Of a stretch of DNA of 6,998 nucleotides, positions 1 to 5,567 are shown one piece after another. The position numbers and the translations under genes are program-made. Position 1 is the first letter of the stretch, and each line of letters opens with the position of its first letter. Origin of the DNA: RBG-16-66-20 sp035308765 (lineage in GTDB: Bacteria > Pseudomonadota > Gammaproteobacteria > Burkholderiales > SG8-39); the NCBI GenBank assembly GCA_035308765.1, contig DATGGA010000006.1, forward strand, positions 1 to 6,998. Reading direction: 5' to 3'. Under the pieces are notes generated by a model. It searched no databases and was not told the DNA's origin. It worked only from the letters and a program-made list of their open reading frames with translations.

Positions 1-361
1 AAACCGGGACGCCGCGGAACTCGTCGGCATCCCGACTACGCGCATTCTTGCGCTCGCTTTCGGCCTTGGGGTCGCACTCGCCAGCGTCTCGGGAGCGCTG
101 ATCGCGACCATGTTTCCATTTACCGTGCTCTCGGGCGACGCCTATCAGCTTAAGAGTTTCGTCGTCACCGTGCTGGGAGGGCTCGGCAACCCCACGGGGG
201 CGCTGGTCGCAGGCATTGCGCTCGGCCTGGTCGAGGGGCTGGCCACGCCGTTCATGCCCGTGAGCTGGACGCTCGTCATCGAATTCGCGTTGTTCGTCGT
301 GGTGCTGATCGCGCTCCCGGGCGGCCTCCTGTCCTTGCGCATCCGACGCCGCAGGACCTAG
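1..361 (+). CDS. livH: Branched-chain amino acid ABC transporter permease LivH (C-terminal part)
   Basis: The frame is open from base 2 and ends at TAG 359-361, giving the last 119 residues of a permease whose start lies left of the window. It opens with NRDAAELVGIP, the cytoplasmic segment that in LivH-type permeases precedes the last membrane helices. It continues with a segment ending VTVLGGLGNPTGALVAG, the conserved Gly-rich stretch of this permease family, then hydrophobic helices and a basic RIRRRRT tail. LivH and LivM form the inner-membrane channel of the HAAT-type importer. livM follows after 18 bases and livG and livF after that, so this is the usual H-M-G-F order. The substrate may be leucine, isoleucine or valine, but related systems carry amides, urea or aromatic acids, and the binding protein is not visible. 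An ATG at 110 lies inside the gene and is not the start. Confidence 0.93.
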   Translation, partial: NRDAAELVGIPTTRILALAFGLGVALASVSGALIATMFPFTVLSGDAYQLKSFVVTVLGGLGNPTGALVAGIALGLVEGLATPFMPVSWTLVIEFALFVVVLIALPGGLLSLRIRRRRT

Positions 362-379
362 GCGGAACGCGAGCGCCCG

Positions 380-1342
380 ATGATCCTCCGCCGCCCCTTC
401 TTCTGGATCATCGGAATCGCGATGCTGGCGTTCGCCGCGGCGCCTCTCGGCAAGAACGTGGAGTTGCGCGAAAGCCTGGTACTCGCTGCCGTCTACATTA
501 TCCTCGCGAGCAACCTGAACATGATGCTGGGCTACGCCGGGTATGTGAATTTCGGGAGCATCGTGTTTTTCGGGCTCGGCGGCTATTTCTGCCTCTTCCT
601 GATGAGCGCCCGCGACTGGCCGCTGATACCGGCGATACTCGCGGGCGGGATCGCCGTGAGTTTCCTGGCGTTCCTTTTCGGGATCGGGATTCTCCGGTTG
701 CGCGGCGTCTACTTCGCGCTGGCGACGATTGGCGTCAATGAAGCCGTGATGGCCTTCGTCAATAACTTCGAGCCATGGGGCGGGGCGACCGGCATCTATC
801 TTTCGACCGGGATCTTCCAGCAGCTGGGCGGCCCGGCGTCGGCGCTCTGGATCGTCTACTACCTGCTCGTGGCCACCATGGGCCTTTCCCTGTACCTCAG
901 CTATTTCGTGAAGAGATCCAAATTCGGCCTGGGCCTCCTCGCAATCGGACAGAACGAGGACGCGGCCGCGGTGCTCGGCGTGCCGACGCCCCGCTACAAG
1001 GCGCTCATTTACAGCGCGTCCGCGTTTCTGCCGGCGGTCGCCGGCGGCCTGTATTTCTTCAAGGGAGCCTTCATCCAGCCGCCGGATGCCTTCGATCTGC
1101 AGCTTTCGACCGAAGCCATCGTAATCACCATGCTGGGCGGCCAGGGCACGATCCTCGGCCCGGCCTTGGGCGCCTTTCTCTACGAGGAATTGCGCGGCTG
1201 GCTGCTTACCTCGGCGACGTTTTCCAGCTTTCAGCTGGTCATCGCCGGTGCGTTGCTGCTCGTGATCGTGCTGTTCGCGCCCGGCGGCCTGATGGGCCTT
1301 CTCCATCGGCGCTGGCCGAACCTGAAGAGGTTCCTGGAATGA
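380..1342 (+). CDS. livM: Branched-chain amino acid ABC transporter permease LivM
   Basis: This 320-residue protein is the second membrane subunit of the Liv/HAAT importer. It has about eight to ten hydrophobic segments. Family hallmarks visible are LGYAGYVNFG near residues 51-60 (usually GYxGxxSFG), LRLRGVYFALATIG near 105-120, and the late stretch MLGGQGTILGPALGAF near 250-266, the loop expected to contact the ATPases. The C-terminus VLFAPGGLMGLL is also typical. Length is normal for a LivM without the N-terminal extension of the E. coli protein. The ATG at 380 is 18 bases after livH, with only a weak purine-rich stretch upstream, so translation may depend on read-through from livH. The stop codon overlaps the livG start (ATGA). 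Substrate is undetermined. Confidence 0.95.
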   Translation: MILRRPFFWIIGIAMLAFAAAPLGKNVELRESLVLAAVYIILASNLNMMLGYAGYVNFGSIVFFGLGGYFCLFLMSARDWPLIPAILAGGIAVSFLAFLFGIGILRLRGVYFALATIGVNEAVMAFVNNFEPWGGATGIYLSTGIFQQLGGPASALWIVYYLLVATMGLSLYLSYFVKRSKFGLGLLAIGQNEDAAAVLGVPTPRYKALIYSASAFLPAVAGGLYFFKGAFIQPPDAFDLQLSTEAIVITMLGGQGTILGPALGAFLYEELRGWLLTSATFSSFQLVIAGALLLVIVLFAPGGLMGLLHRRWPNLKRFLE

Positions 1343-2094
1343 GCGCACTGCTCGAGATCGAGAACCTGAGCAAGCGTTTCGGCGGCCTGCAGGCCGTCGG
1401 ATCGCTCAGCTTCACCGTGGTCGAGCGCGAGATCCTCGGGCTGATCGGGCCGAACGGCGCCGGCAAATCGACCGTGTTCAACCTGATCAATGGCGTGTTT
1501 GCGCCGGACGGCGGCCGCATCAGATTCCGGGGCGCCGACATAACGGGCGAGCCGCCCCACCGCGTGGCGCGCTGCGGACTGGCGCGTTCGCACCAGATAG
1601 TGCAGCCGTTCATCGGCATGAGCGTGCTCGAGAACTGTACCGTGGGCGCCTGCTTCGGCCGCGGCAATCTGCCGCTCGCGCGGGCGCGCGAAACCGCGCG
1701 CGAGACCGCGGCCATGGTCGGTCTCGGGGACCGGCTGGAGACGCCTGCCTCCCAGCTGACAATCGCCGGCAAGAAGCGGCTCGAGCTCGCACGCGCCCTG
1801 TCGGCGCAGCCGGCCCTGCTGCTGCTGGACGAGGTGCTCGCGGGCCTCAACCCGACCGAAGTCGATCACATGATCGGGATCATCCGCGCGATCCGCGAGC
1901 GCGGCACTGCGATCCTGATCATCGAACACCTGATGCAGGCGATCATGAGTCTTTCGGATCGCATCGTGGTGCTCAATTCGGGACGCAAGCTGACGGAGGG
2001 CGCGCCCGCCGAGGTCGCCCGCGATGCGCAGGTCATCGAGGCCTACCTCGGCGATCCCGAACTCGCCAAGACGCTGAAGGGCCGCAAGAAATGA
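1339..2094 (+). CDS. livG: Branched-chain amino acid ABC transporter ATP-binding protein LivG
   Basis: One of two cytoplasmic ATPases of the Liv importer, 251 residues. Walker A is GPNGAGKST (37-45), the Q-loop glutamine is about Q86, Walker B is ALLLLDE (159-165) with catalytic E165, and the switch histidine is H197 in IIEHLM. The C-terminal part AYLGDP is the usual LivG/LivF ending. The ABC signature is degenerate: LTIAGK (140-145) instead of LSGGQ, followed by a normal RLELARAL. I recall similar xxLAGRKRLE forms in a branch of LivG proteins, so this is probably a subfamily trait and not damage. The start is the ATG overlapping the livM stop. The same frame stays open back to 775, but that part lies inside livM and reads as Arg/Gly/Pro-rich nonsense. 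The livF start overlaps this gene's stop in the same ATGA way. Confidence 0.95.
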   Translation: MSALLEIENLSKRFGGLQAVGSLSFTVVEREILGLIGPNGAGKSTVFNLINGVFAPDGGRIRFRGADITGEPPHRVARCGLARSHQIVQPFIGMSVLENCTVGACFGRGNLPLARARETARETAAMVGLGDRLETPASQLTIAGKKRLELARALSAQPALLLLDEVLAGLNPTEVDHMIGIIRAIRERGTAILIIEHLMQAIMSLSDRIVVLNSGRKLTEGAPAEVARDAQVIEAYLGDPELAKTLKGRKK

Positions 2095-2807
2095 CCCGGG
2101 CGCTGCTGGAGGTCGAAGCGCTCGAGGCCGGCTATGGGGAGGTGCGGGTGCTGTGGGGAATCTCCCTCGGAGCGGCGGCAGGCCATCTCACGACCATCGT
2201 CGGCGCGAACGGGGTCGGCAAAACCACCGCGCTGCGCGCCATCGCCGGCAGCATCCGCCCGTGGGGCGGACGGATCCTGTTCGACGGCGAAGACGTGACC
2301 CGCCTCGAGCCGCACGTCAAGGCGGCGCGCGGCCTCGTGCTCGTGCCCGAGGGCAGGCAACTCTTCAACGACATGTCCGTCGAGGAAAATCTGGAGATGG
2401 GCGCCTACACCAGGCGGGGGTCGCGAAGCTACGCCGACCGCCTCGATCGGGTGTTCACGCTCTTTCCGCGCCTCAAGGAACGCCGGCGGCAGAGCGCCGG
2501 CACCTTCTCCGGCGGCGAGCAGCAGATGCTCGCCATCGCGCGGGGTCTGATGTCCGAACCAAAAATCGTGATCATCGACGAGCTTTCGCTCGGACTCGCG
2601 CCGGTCGTCGTGCATGAGCTGTTCTCGACGCTCATGGCCTTGAAAAACGGCGGGCTTACGATCCTGCTGGTGGAGCAGAACGTGCATCTTGCCTTCGCCC
2701 TCAGCGACTACGCCTACGTGATCGCCGAGGGACGCCTGTTCACCGAAGGCCCGCCCGCAAAACTCGAATCCATGCCGGAGATCCGGCAGGCGTACCTGGG
2801 TCTTTGA
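2091..2807 (+). CDS. livF: Branched-chain amino acid ABC transporter ATP-binding protein LivF
   Basis: Second ATPase of the importer, 238 residues, the normal LivF length. Walker A is GANGVGKTT (38-46), the Q-loop is Q90 in PEGRQLF, the signature is the canonical FSGGEQQ (139-145), and Walker B is IVIIDE (159-164) followed by LSLGLAP. The switch-histidine position is Q196 in LVEQN, which is the family norm for LivF. The ending RQAYLGL is typical. The pairing is asymmetric: LivG carries the histidine and a degenerate signature, while LivF carries the good signature and a glutamine. The ATG overlaps the livG stop by ATGA. It is the last gene of the operon, and the next gene is convergent with 32 bases between the stop codons. 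Confidence 0.96.
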   Translation: MTRALLEVEALEAGYGEVRVLWGISLGAAAGHLTTIVGANGVGKTTALRAIAGSIRPWGGRILFDGEDVTRLEPHVKAARGLVLVPEGRQLFNDMSVEENLEMGAYTRRGSRSYADRLDRVFTLFPRLKERRRQSAGTFSGGEQQMLAIARGLMSEPKIVIIDELSLGLAPVVVHELFSTLMALKNGGLTILLVEQNVHLAFALSDYAYVIAEGRLFTEGPPAKLESMPEIRQAYLGL

Positions 2808-2839
2808 TTTTCACGCCTCACGCCCGCGGCAGCATGGCG

Positions 2840-3799
2840 TCAATATCCCGCTTTGCGGTCCACCGCTTCCTTCAAAGGCCTGCCGTCCAGGAAGCGGCCC
2901 AAATTGTCGACAAACAGGCGCGCAACTATCCTGTCGCGCTGCGGGTGCGGGCCGCCGATATGGGGGAGCACGATGATCCGCTCGGTGGTCCAGAACGGGT
3001 GGTCGGCTGGCAGCGGTTCCTGCCGGAACACATCGAGCACGGCGCCCGCAATCTTCCTTGCCTTCACGGCGGCGACCAGGTCTTCGTCCCTGATCAGATG
3101 GCCGCGCCCGAAATTCATTAGCCAGGCGCCGGATTTCATCATCTGCAGGCGCTCGGCGTTGATGAAATTGTCGGTCTCCGGCGTCGCCGGCAGCAGCAGC
3201 AGCAGGAAGTCGGACTGAGCCAGCACCTCTGGTGTGCGGTCGGCGGGAAAAACCTCGGCGACGTCGGCCACGGGTTCCGGCCTGCGCCGGGTGCCGATCA
3301 CCCGCATTCCAAGCGCGGCGGCAATGCGGGCGACGTCCCGGCCGATCGCGCCGAGCCCGAGAATGCCGAGGGTCTTGCCGGTCAGCGGCTGCGCGGGGCT
3401 GTGGACCCATTTTCCGTGCTTCTGGTTTTCTACCGCCGCGGCGTAAGGCTTGGCCACATACAGCAGCGCGCCGATGATGTTCTCCGGCATGGACTCCCGG
3501 TGGGTGCCGCGGGCGCAGGTGAGCGTCAGATCTTCCGGCAGGTCGGGCAATGCGACCCAGGCCTCGACGCCGGCGGTCATGGCCTGGGCCCAGAGGAGTT
3601 TCGGCATCGCCGGCAGCAGGCCCGGCGGAACAACGTAGGCCATAAGCGCTTCGGTCCGGGCCATCTGCTCGGCGGACGGTTTTTCCTTGCGGGGCAAAGT
3701 ATCGACGACGACGCGGTCGGCCAAACCGGCGGCCTTGATCGCGTCGAGATAGGCGGCGCTAGAGTCGGTCCAGAGCAAAACATGCGTGCGGCGGGTCAC
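2840..3799 (-). CDS. D-2-hydroxyacid dehydrogenase (GhrA-like, NAD(P)-dependent)
   Basis: A 319-residue cytoplasmic oxidoreductase of the D-isomer-specific 2-hydroxyacid dehydrogenase superfamily, which interconverts 2-oxoacids and D-2-hydroxyacids such as glyoxylate or hydroxypyruvate. The Rossmann motif is GLGAIG (148-153) after LTGKTLGIL. The catalytic set is complete: R232 in NFGRG, E261 in FRQEPL, and H280 in LPHIGG. After the second beta strand the sequence is GTRRR (169-173) with no acidic residue, which in this family favours NADPH over NADH (inference). After the catalytic His it reads IGGPHPQ where many relatives have xAA or SA. The start is GTG at 3799, supported by AAAGGAG seven bases upstream. 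The gene is convergent with livF and divergent from the DUF4396 operon. The exact substrate is not readable; an amino-acid-derived 2-oxoacid would fit the liv neighbours but is speculation. Confidence 0.92.
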   Translation of the reverse strand: MTRRTHVLLWTDSSAAYLDAIKAAGLADRVVVDTLPRKEKPSAEQMARTEALMAYVVPPGLLPAMPKLLWAQAMTAGVEAWVALPDLPEDLTLTCARGTHRESMPENIIGALLYVAKPYAAAVENQKHGKWVHSPAQPLTGKTLGILGLGAIGRDVARIAAALGMRVIGTRRRPEPVADVAEVFPADRTPEVLAQSDFLLLLLPATPETDNFINAERLQMMKSGAWLMNFGRGHLIRDEDLVAAVKARKIAGAVLDVFRQEPLPADHPFWTTERIIVLPHIGGPHPQRDRIVARLFVDNLGRFLDGRPLKEAVDRKAGY

Positions 3800-3806
3800 A
3801 AGACGG

Positions 3807-3813
3807 CTCCTTT
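3807..3813 (-). promoter_or_regulatory. Ribosome binding site deciding the GTG start of the dehydrogenase
   Basis: On the minus strand the bases read AAAGGAG, then a 7-base spacer CCGTCTT, then GTG. This is a near-ideal Shine-Dalgarno and spacing, so the non-ATG start at 3799 is well supported. Confidence 0.8.
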
Positions 3814-3832
3814 GAGGATTGGGAGACAGCCT

Positions 3833-3853
3833 AGCGGATTTTTCGTGTCCGCT
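3833..3853. repeat. Inverted repeat in the divergent gap (possible operator)
   Basis: AGCGGA (3833-3838) and TCCGCT (3848-3853) are perfect 6-base arms around a 9-base spacer containing five T. The repeat lies 34 bases upstream of the dehydrogenase start and 13 bases before the MerR-type promoter. It could be an operator for the dehydrogenase or a chance dyad. No good sigma-70 promoter for the dehydrogenase stood out around it. Confidence 0.3.
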
Positions 3854-3865
3854 TTAGGTCGAAGC

Positions 3866-3897
3866 TTGACACTGGACTGGGATCCAGGGTTTAGCCT
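3866..3897 (+). promoter_or_regulatory. MerR-family promoter/operator (zntA-like) driving the DUF4396-merR operon
   Basis: The -35 is TTGACA (3866-3871) and the -10 is TAGCCT (3892-3897), 20 bases apart. Such an over-long spacer is the hallmark of promoters that MerR regulators activate by untwisting DNA. Inside it are the arms ACACTGGA (3869-3876) and TCCAGGGT (3883-3890), which pair at 7 of 8 positions around 6 bases. The dyad centre is 8.5 bases past the last -35 base, the same geometry I recall for the mer operator. CTGGA...TCCAG plus the 20-base spacer matches my memory of the E. coli zntA promoter. A start near 3904 would give a leader of about 25 bases before the ATG at 3929. The adjacent MerR protein is the obvious ligand. 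Confidence 0.85.
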
Positions 3898-3928
3898 TGT
3901 TCACCATTTCATCCAAGTGAGCACGCTC

Positions 3929-4387
3929 ATGACAACTACGGCTGATCACCCTCGTCACTTACACACCGGATCCTGGAGCGGCGCGGCAAACGTAACGCTT
4001 CATTGCCTGACCGGATGTGCGATTGGCGAACTGGCGGGTCTTTCGATCGGCGTAAGCCTGGGGTGGACACCCCCAGCCACAATCACGTTGGCGGTCATTC
4101 TTTCTTTCGTCAGCGGTTTTTCCCTGACCCTGTTGCCTCTGTTTCAAGGCGGCTTTGGCTTCGTTGTGGCGTTCCGCACGGTATGGCTCGGGGAAACGAT
4201 CTCCATCGGAGCGATGGAACTGGTGATGAATTTTGTCGACTACCATATGGGCGGCATGCGCGCGGTCAGCCTCGTGTCTACGAAATACTGGGCCGCGTTT
4301 GTTCTGGCCGGGATCGCCGGCTTCGTTGCGGCATTGCCGGTCAACTACTGGATGCTCTTGAAAAACATGAAACGCTGCCACGGCTGA
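3929..4387 (+). CDS. DUF4396 domain membrane protein
   Basis: A 152-residue integral membrane protein of the DUF4396 family, whose function I do not know to be established. The N-terminus is polar and His-rich (residues 1-14). The family signature H25-C26-xx-G29-C30-xx-G33-E34 follows, and then about four membrane segments, roughly 27-46, 50-72, 84-103 and 119-143. The last contains AALPVNYW, matching the PVNxW ending of the family, and leads into a basic KNMKRCHG tail. The motif Glu34, E89, E97 and D104 are charged residues in or near the membrane. The ATG at 3929 is preferred; GTG at 3917 in the same frame is an alternative adding four residues. The frame is also open back into the dehydrogenase, but that upstream part is antisense. 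It is the first gene after a MerR-type promoter and lies 3 bases before the merR gene, so it is probably induced by a metal or thiol-reactive ligand and may take part in its handling (inference). Sampled lines run about 50-62% G+C, lower than livG. Confidence 0.85.
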   Translation: MTTTADHPRHLHTGSWSGAANVTLHCLTGCAIGELAGLSIGVSLGWTPPATITLAVILSFVSGFSLTLLPLFQGGFGFVVAFRTVWLGETISIGAMELVMNFVDYHMGGMRAVSLVSTKYWAAFVLAGIAGFVAALPVNYWMLLKNMKRCHG

Positions 4388-4390
4388 CAA

Positions 4391-4804
4391 ATGGATGAGA
4401 CTCAACAAACGTCGAGGCTGACGATCGGGCGCCTCGCAAAGGGGGCCGGCGTCGGGATTGACACGGTGCGCTTCTATGAGCGACAAGGGTTGCTGGGCAG
4501 GGCGCCGCGCTCGGAGGGAGGCTACCGCCTCTATAGTCCTGCCGACGTTCAGCGGTTGAAATTCATTCGCCGCGCCAAGGTACTGGGATTCCCCCTGACA
4601 GACATCGCGGAGCTTCTTGCCCTGGCGAGGGAAGGAAACAACCGGGCACGGGTCAAGTCGGTAGCTCAGCGTCGCTTGATAGACCTGGAGAACAGAATCC
4701 GGGAGCTGAAGGCGATGCGCGAAGCCCTTGCGCACCATGTACGGCACTGCTCGGGCCGCGGGCCGGTAAGAGGGTGCCCGATCATAGAAGCACTTTCGCG
4801 CTGA
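4391..4804 (+). CDS. MerR-family heavy-metal-responsive transcriptional regulator
   Basis: A 137-residue dimeric DNA-binding activator. The winged helix-turn-helix spans about 10-78, with TIGRLAKGAGV, TVRFYERQGLL and the wing GGYRLYSPADV, all MerR hallmarks. A long dimerisation helix follows (about 84-117), then a metal loop with C120 and C129 separated by eight residues and ending CPIIEAL, as in the CueR/ZntR/CadR/MerR group. By alignment to CueR around VK (88-89), the position that is Cys in ZntR and MerR and Ser77 in CueR is Arg85 here, and the protein has no other cysteine. H115, H116 and H119 lie just before C120 and could assist. The effector cannot be named; a thiophilic metal is likely. 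The gene follows the DUF4396 gene by 3 bases and should be autoregulated through the dyad at 3869-3890. Start ATG 4391; the Shine-Dalgarno is weak, consistent with translational coupling. Confidence 0.94.
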   Translation: MDETQQTSRLTIGRLAKGAGVGIDTVRFYERQGLLGRAPRSEGGYRLYSPADVQRLKFIRRAKVLGFPLTDIAELLALAREGNNRARVKSVAQRRLIDLENRIRELKAMREALAHHVRHCSGRGPVRGCPIIEALSR

Positions 4805-4823
4805 CCGGCAGCCCCATAGTCAA

Positions 4824-5435
4824 TCAAAATCTGGTCTTGAATCCAATCTGAACGCTACCCGGCATGGCGCGCAGTATCCAGGGGTTGTCCTGCTGGTGCG
4901 CCAGCCAGCCGGTGCCGAATCCCAGCGCCCAACCGGCGAGAACGTCCGACTGCCAGTGGGCCTGCGTCTTTACGCGCTGCACTGCCGTGTAGGCCGGCAG
5001 CACTTCCAAAGCGTAGACCCAGGGGTTGTCGTGCCCGTACTCCAGGACGAACGGCGTTACCGCCGCGCTCGAAAAAGTCACCTCGCCGCTCGGAAAGCTG
5101 TAGTGCCCTTTCCCCTGGAACCACAGGTTCGGGTCCTCCGATTGTGCAGGCCGCGACCGCGTGAACGTGTACTTCAGTGCGGTCGAGCTGACTGCGCCAA
5201 GCGCCATCGAATCCAGCGTCTGCCAGTACGTCCTGCCCAGACGGTCCTGACCGCCTTCCCACAGCGCGCCACCCAGGGTAGTGGCGAAGGTCAGGCCTTC
5301 GACTACGTTCAAAGTGCTGTGCTTATAGAGCGACGAGTGGTCGTACGTCACGGGGTGGTCGATCCCCAGCGGACCCCCACCGGCCCAGGCCAGGCCGGAG
5401 ACGAGCATCGCGAGCATTGCCGAAACGAGCCGCAC
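4824..5435 (-). CDS. Secreted PAP2-family phosphatase
   Basis: A 203-residue PAP2 superfamily (type 2 phosphatidic acid phosphatase) protein. Residues 1-18 are a signal peptide ending AWA before GG. The three active-site motifs are K88-x6-R95-P96, P115-S116-G117-E118, and R154-x5-H160-x3-D164, so the nucleophile His160 and its partner Asp164 are intact. Motif 2 normally reads PSGH; Glu replaces the acid-base His here. I recall PSGE in a proteobacterial branch of small PAP2 proteins beginning GPLGIDH, which this also matches, so it is probably a subfamily trait. The last residues (195-203) alternate hydrophobic and polar and end in Phe, resembling an outer-membrane beta-strand signal. Substrate is unknown: isoprenyl diphosphate, lipid A or a soluble phosphoester are possible. 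The GTG start is supported by GAGAGG six bases upstream. It is convergent with merR (19 bases) and divergent from the response regulator. Confidence 0.88.
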   Translation of the reverse strand: MRLVSAMLAMLVSGLAWAGGGPLGIDHPVTYDHSSLYKHSTLNVVEGLTFATTLGGALWEGGQDRLGRTYWQTLDSMALGAVSSTALKYTFTRSRPAQSEDPNLWFQGKGHYSFPSGEVTFSSAAVTPFVLEYGHDNPWVYALEVLPAYTAVQRVKTQAHWQSDVLAGWALGFGTGWLAHQQDNPWILRAMPGSVQIGFKTRF

Positions 5436-5441
5436 GGGGCG

Positions 5442-5447
5442 CCTCTC
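5442..5447 (-). promoter_or_regulatory. Ribosome binding site of the PAP2 gene
   Basis: The minus strand reads GAGAGG, six bases (CGCCCC) before GTG at 5435. It supports the GTG start, which also places the signal peptide correctly at the N-terminus. Confidence 0.6.
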
Positions 5448-5485
5448 GGGGTTTGACGTCGAGGAAAAAGCATACGCCGCAGCAA

Positions 5486-5549
5486 TTTCCGGAAACTGAA
5501 AAGTTTCTTACGCAAATCTGACCACAGTCAGGCAGATGCAAAGCTGCAT
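5486..5549. repeat. Cluster of short inverted repeats in the PAP2/response-regulator gap
   Basis: Four small perfect dyads follow each other: TTTCCGGAAA (5486-5495), GAAACT/AGTTTC around GAAA (5492-5507), CTGAC/GTCAG around CACA (5518-5531), and ATGCA/TGCAT around AAGC (5536-5549). The gap is more A/T-rich than its surroundings. These are candidate operators for the divergent genes, for example for the OmpR-family regulator encoded next door. Arms of five or six bases can occur by chance, so only the density is suggestive. Confidence 0.4.
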
Positions 5550-5552
5550 GCT

Positions 5553-5558
5553 TATACT
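5553..5558 (+). promoter_or_regulatory. Probable -10 element of the response regulator promoter
   Basis: TATACT matches the sigma-70 -10 consensus at five of six bases and lies 35 bases upstream of the GTG start at 5594. The -35 position (around 5529-5536, AGGCAG) is poor. A promoter with a good -10 and no -35 fits activator-dependent autoregulation, which is common for OmpR-type systems (inference). Confidence 0.55.
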
Positions 5559-5567
5559 GTTGAAGAA

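Noticed and set aside
775..1338. Long N-terminal extension in frame with livG
   Set aside because: It overlaps livM in another frame and reads as Arg/Gly/Pro-rich sequence typical of high-GC shadow frames. LivG homology starts exactly at the ATG of 1339.
1231..1929. Long minus-strand open frames opposite livG
   Set aside because: Low-complexity Arg/Ala/Pro-rich translations with no domain, fully explained by the codon bias of livG.
2773..2811. Hairpins near the end of livF (TGCCGG/CCGGCA and CAGG/CCTG) followed by TTTGATTTT, as a terminator
   Set aside because: The strong stem lies inside the coding sequence, well before the T-run, and the nearer stem is only four base pairs. Not convincing as an intrinsic terminator.
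3917..3919. GTG as an earlier start of the DUF4396 protein
   Set aside because: It adds only four residues and has no better ribosome site than the ATG at 3929. It remains possible but is less likely.
3401..3928. Open frame upstream of and continuous with the DUF4396 gene, suggesting a 328-residue protein
   Set aside because: This part is antisense to the well-supported dehydrogenase, has no family features, and lies upstream of the MerR-type promoter. The DUF4396 homology begins only after 3929.
4805..4823. Possible bidirectional terminator between convergent merR and PAP2 genes
   Set aside because: Only 19 bases with no stem-loop or T-run that I can see.
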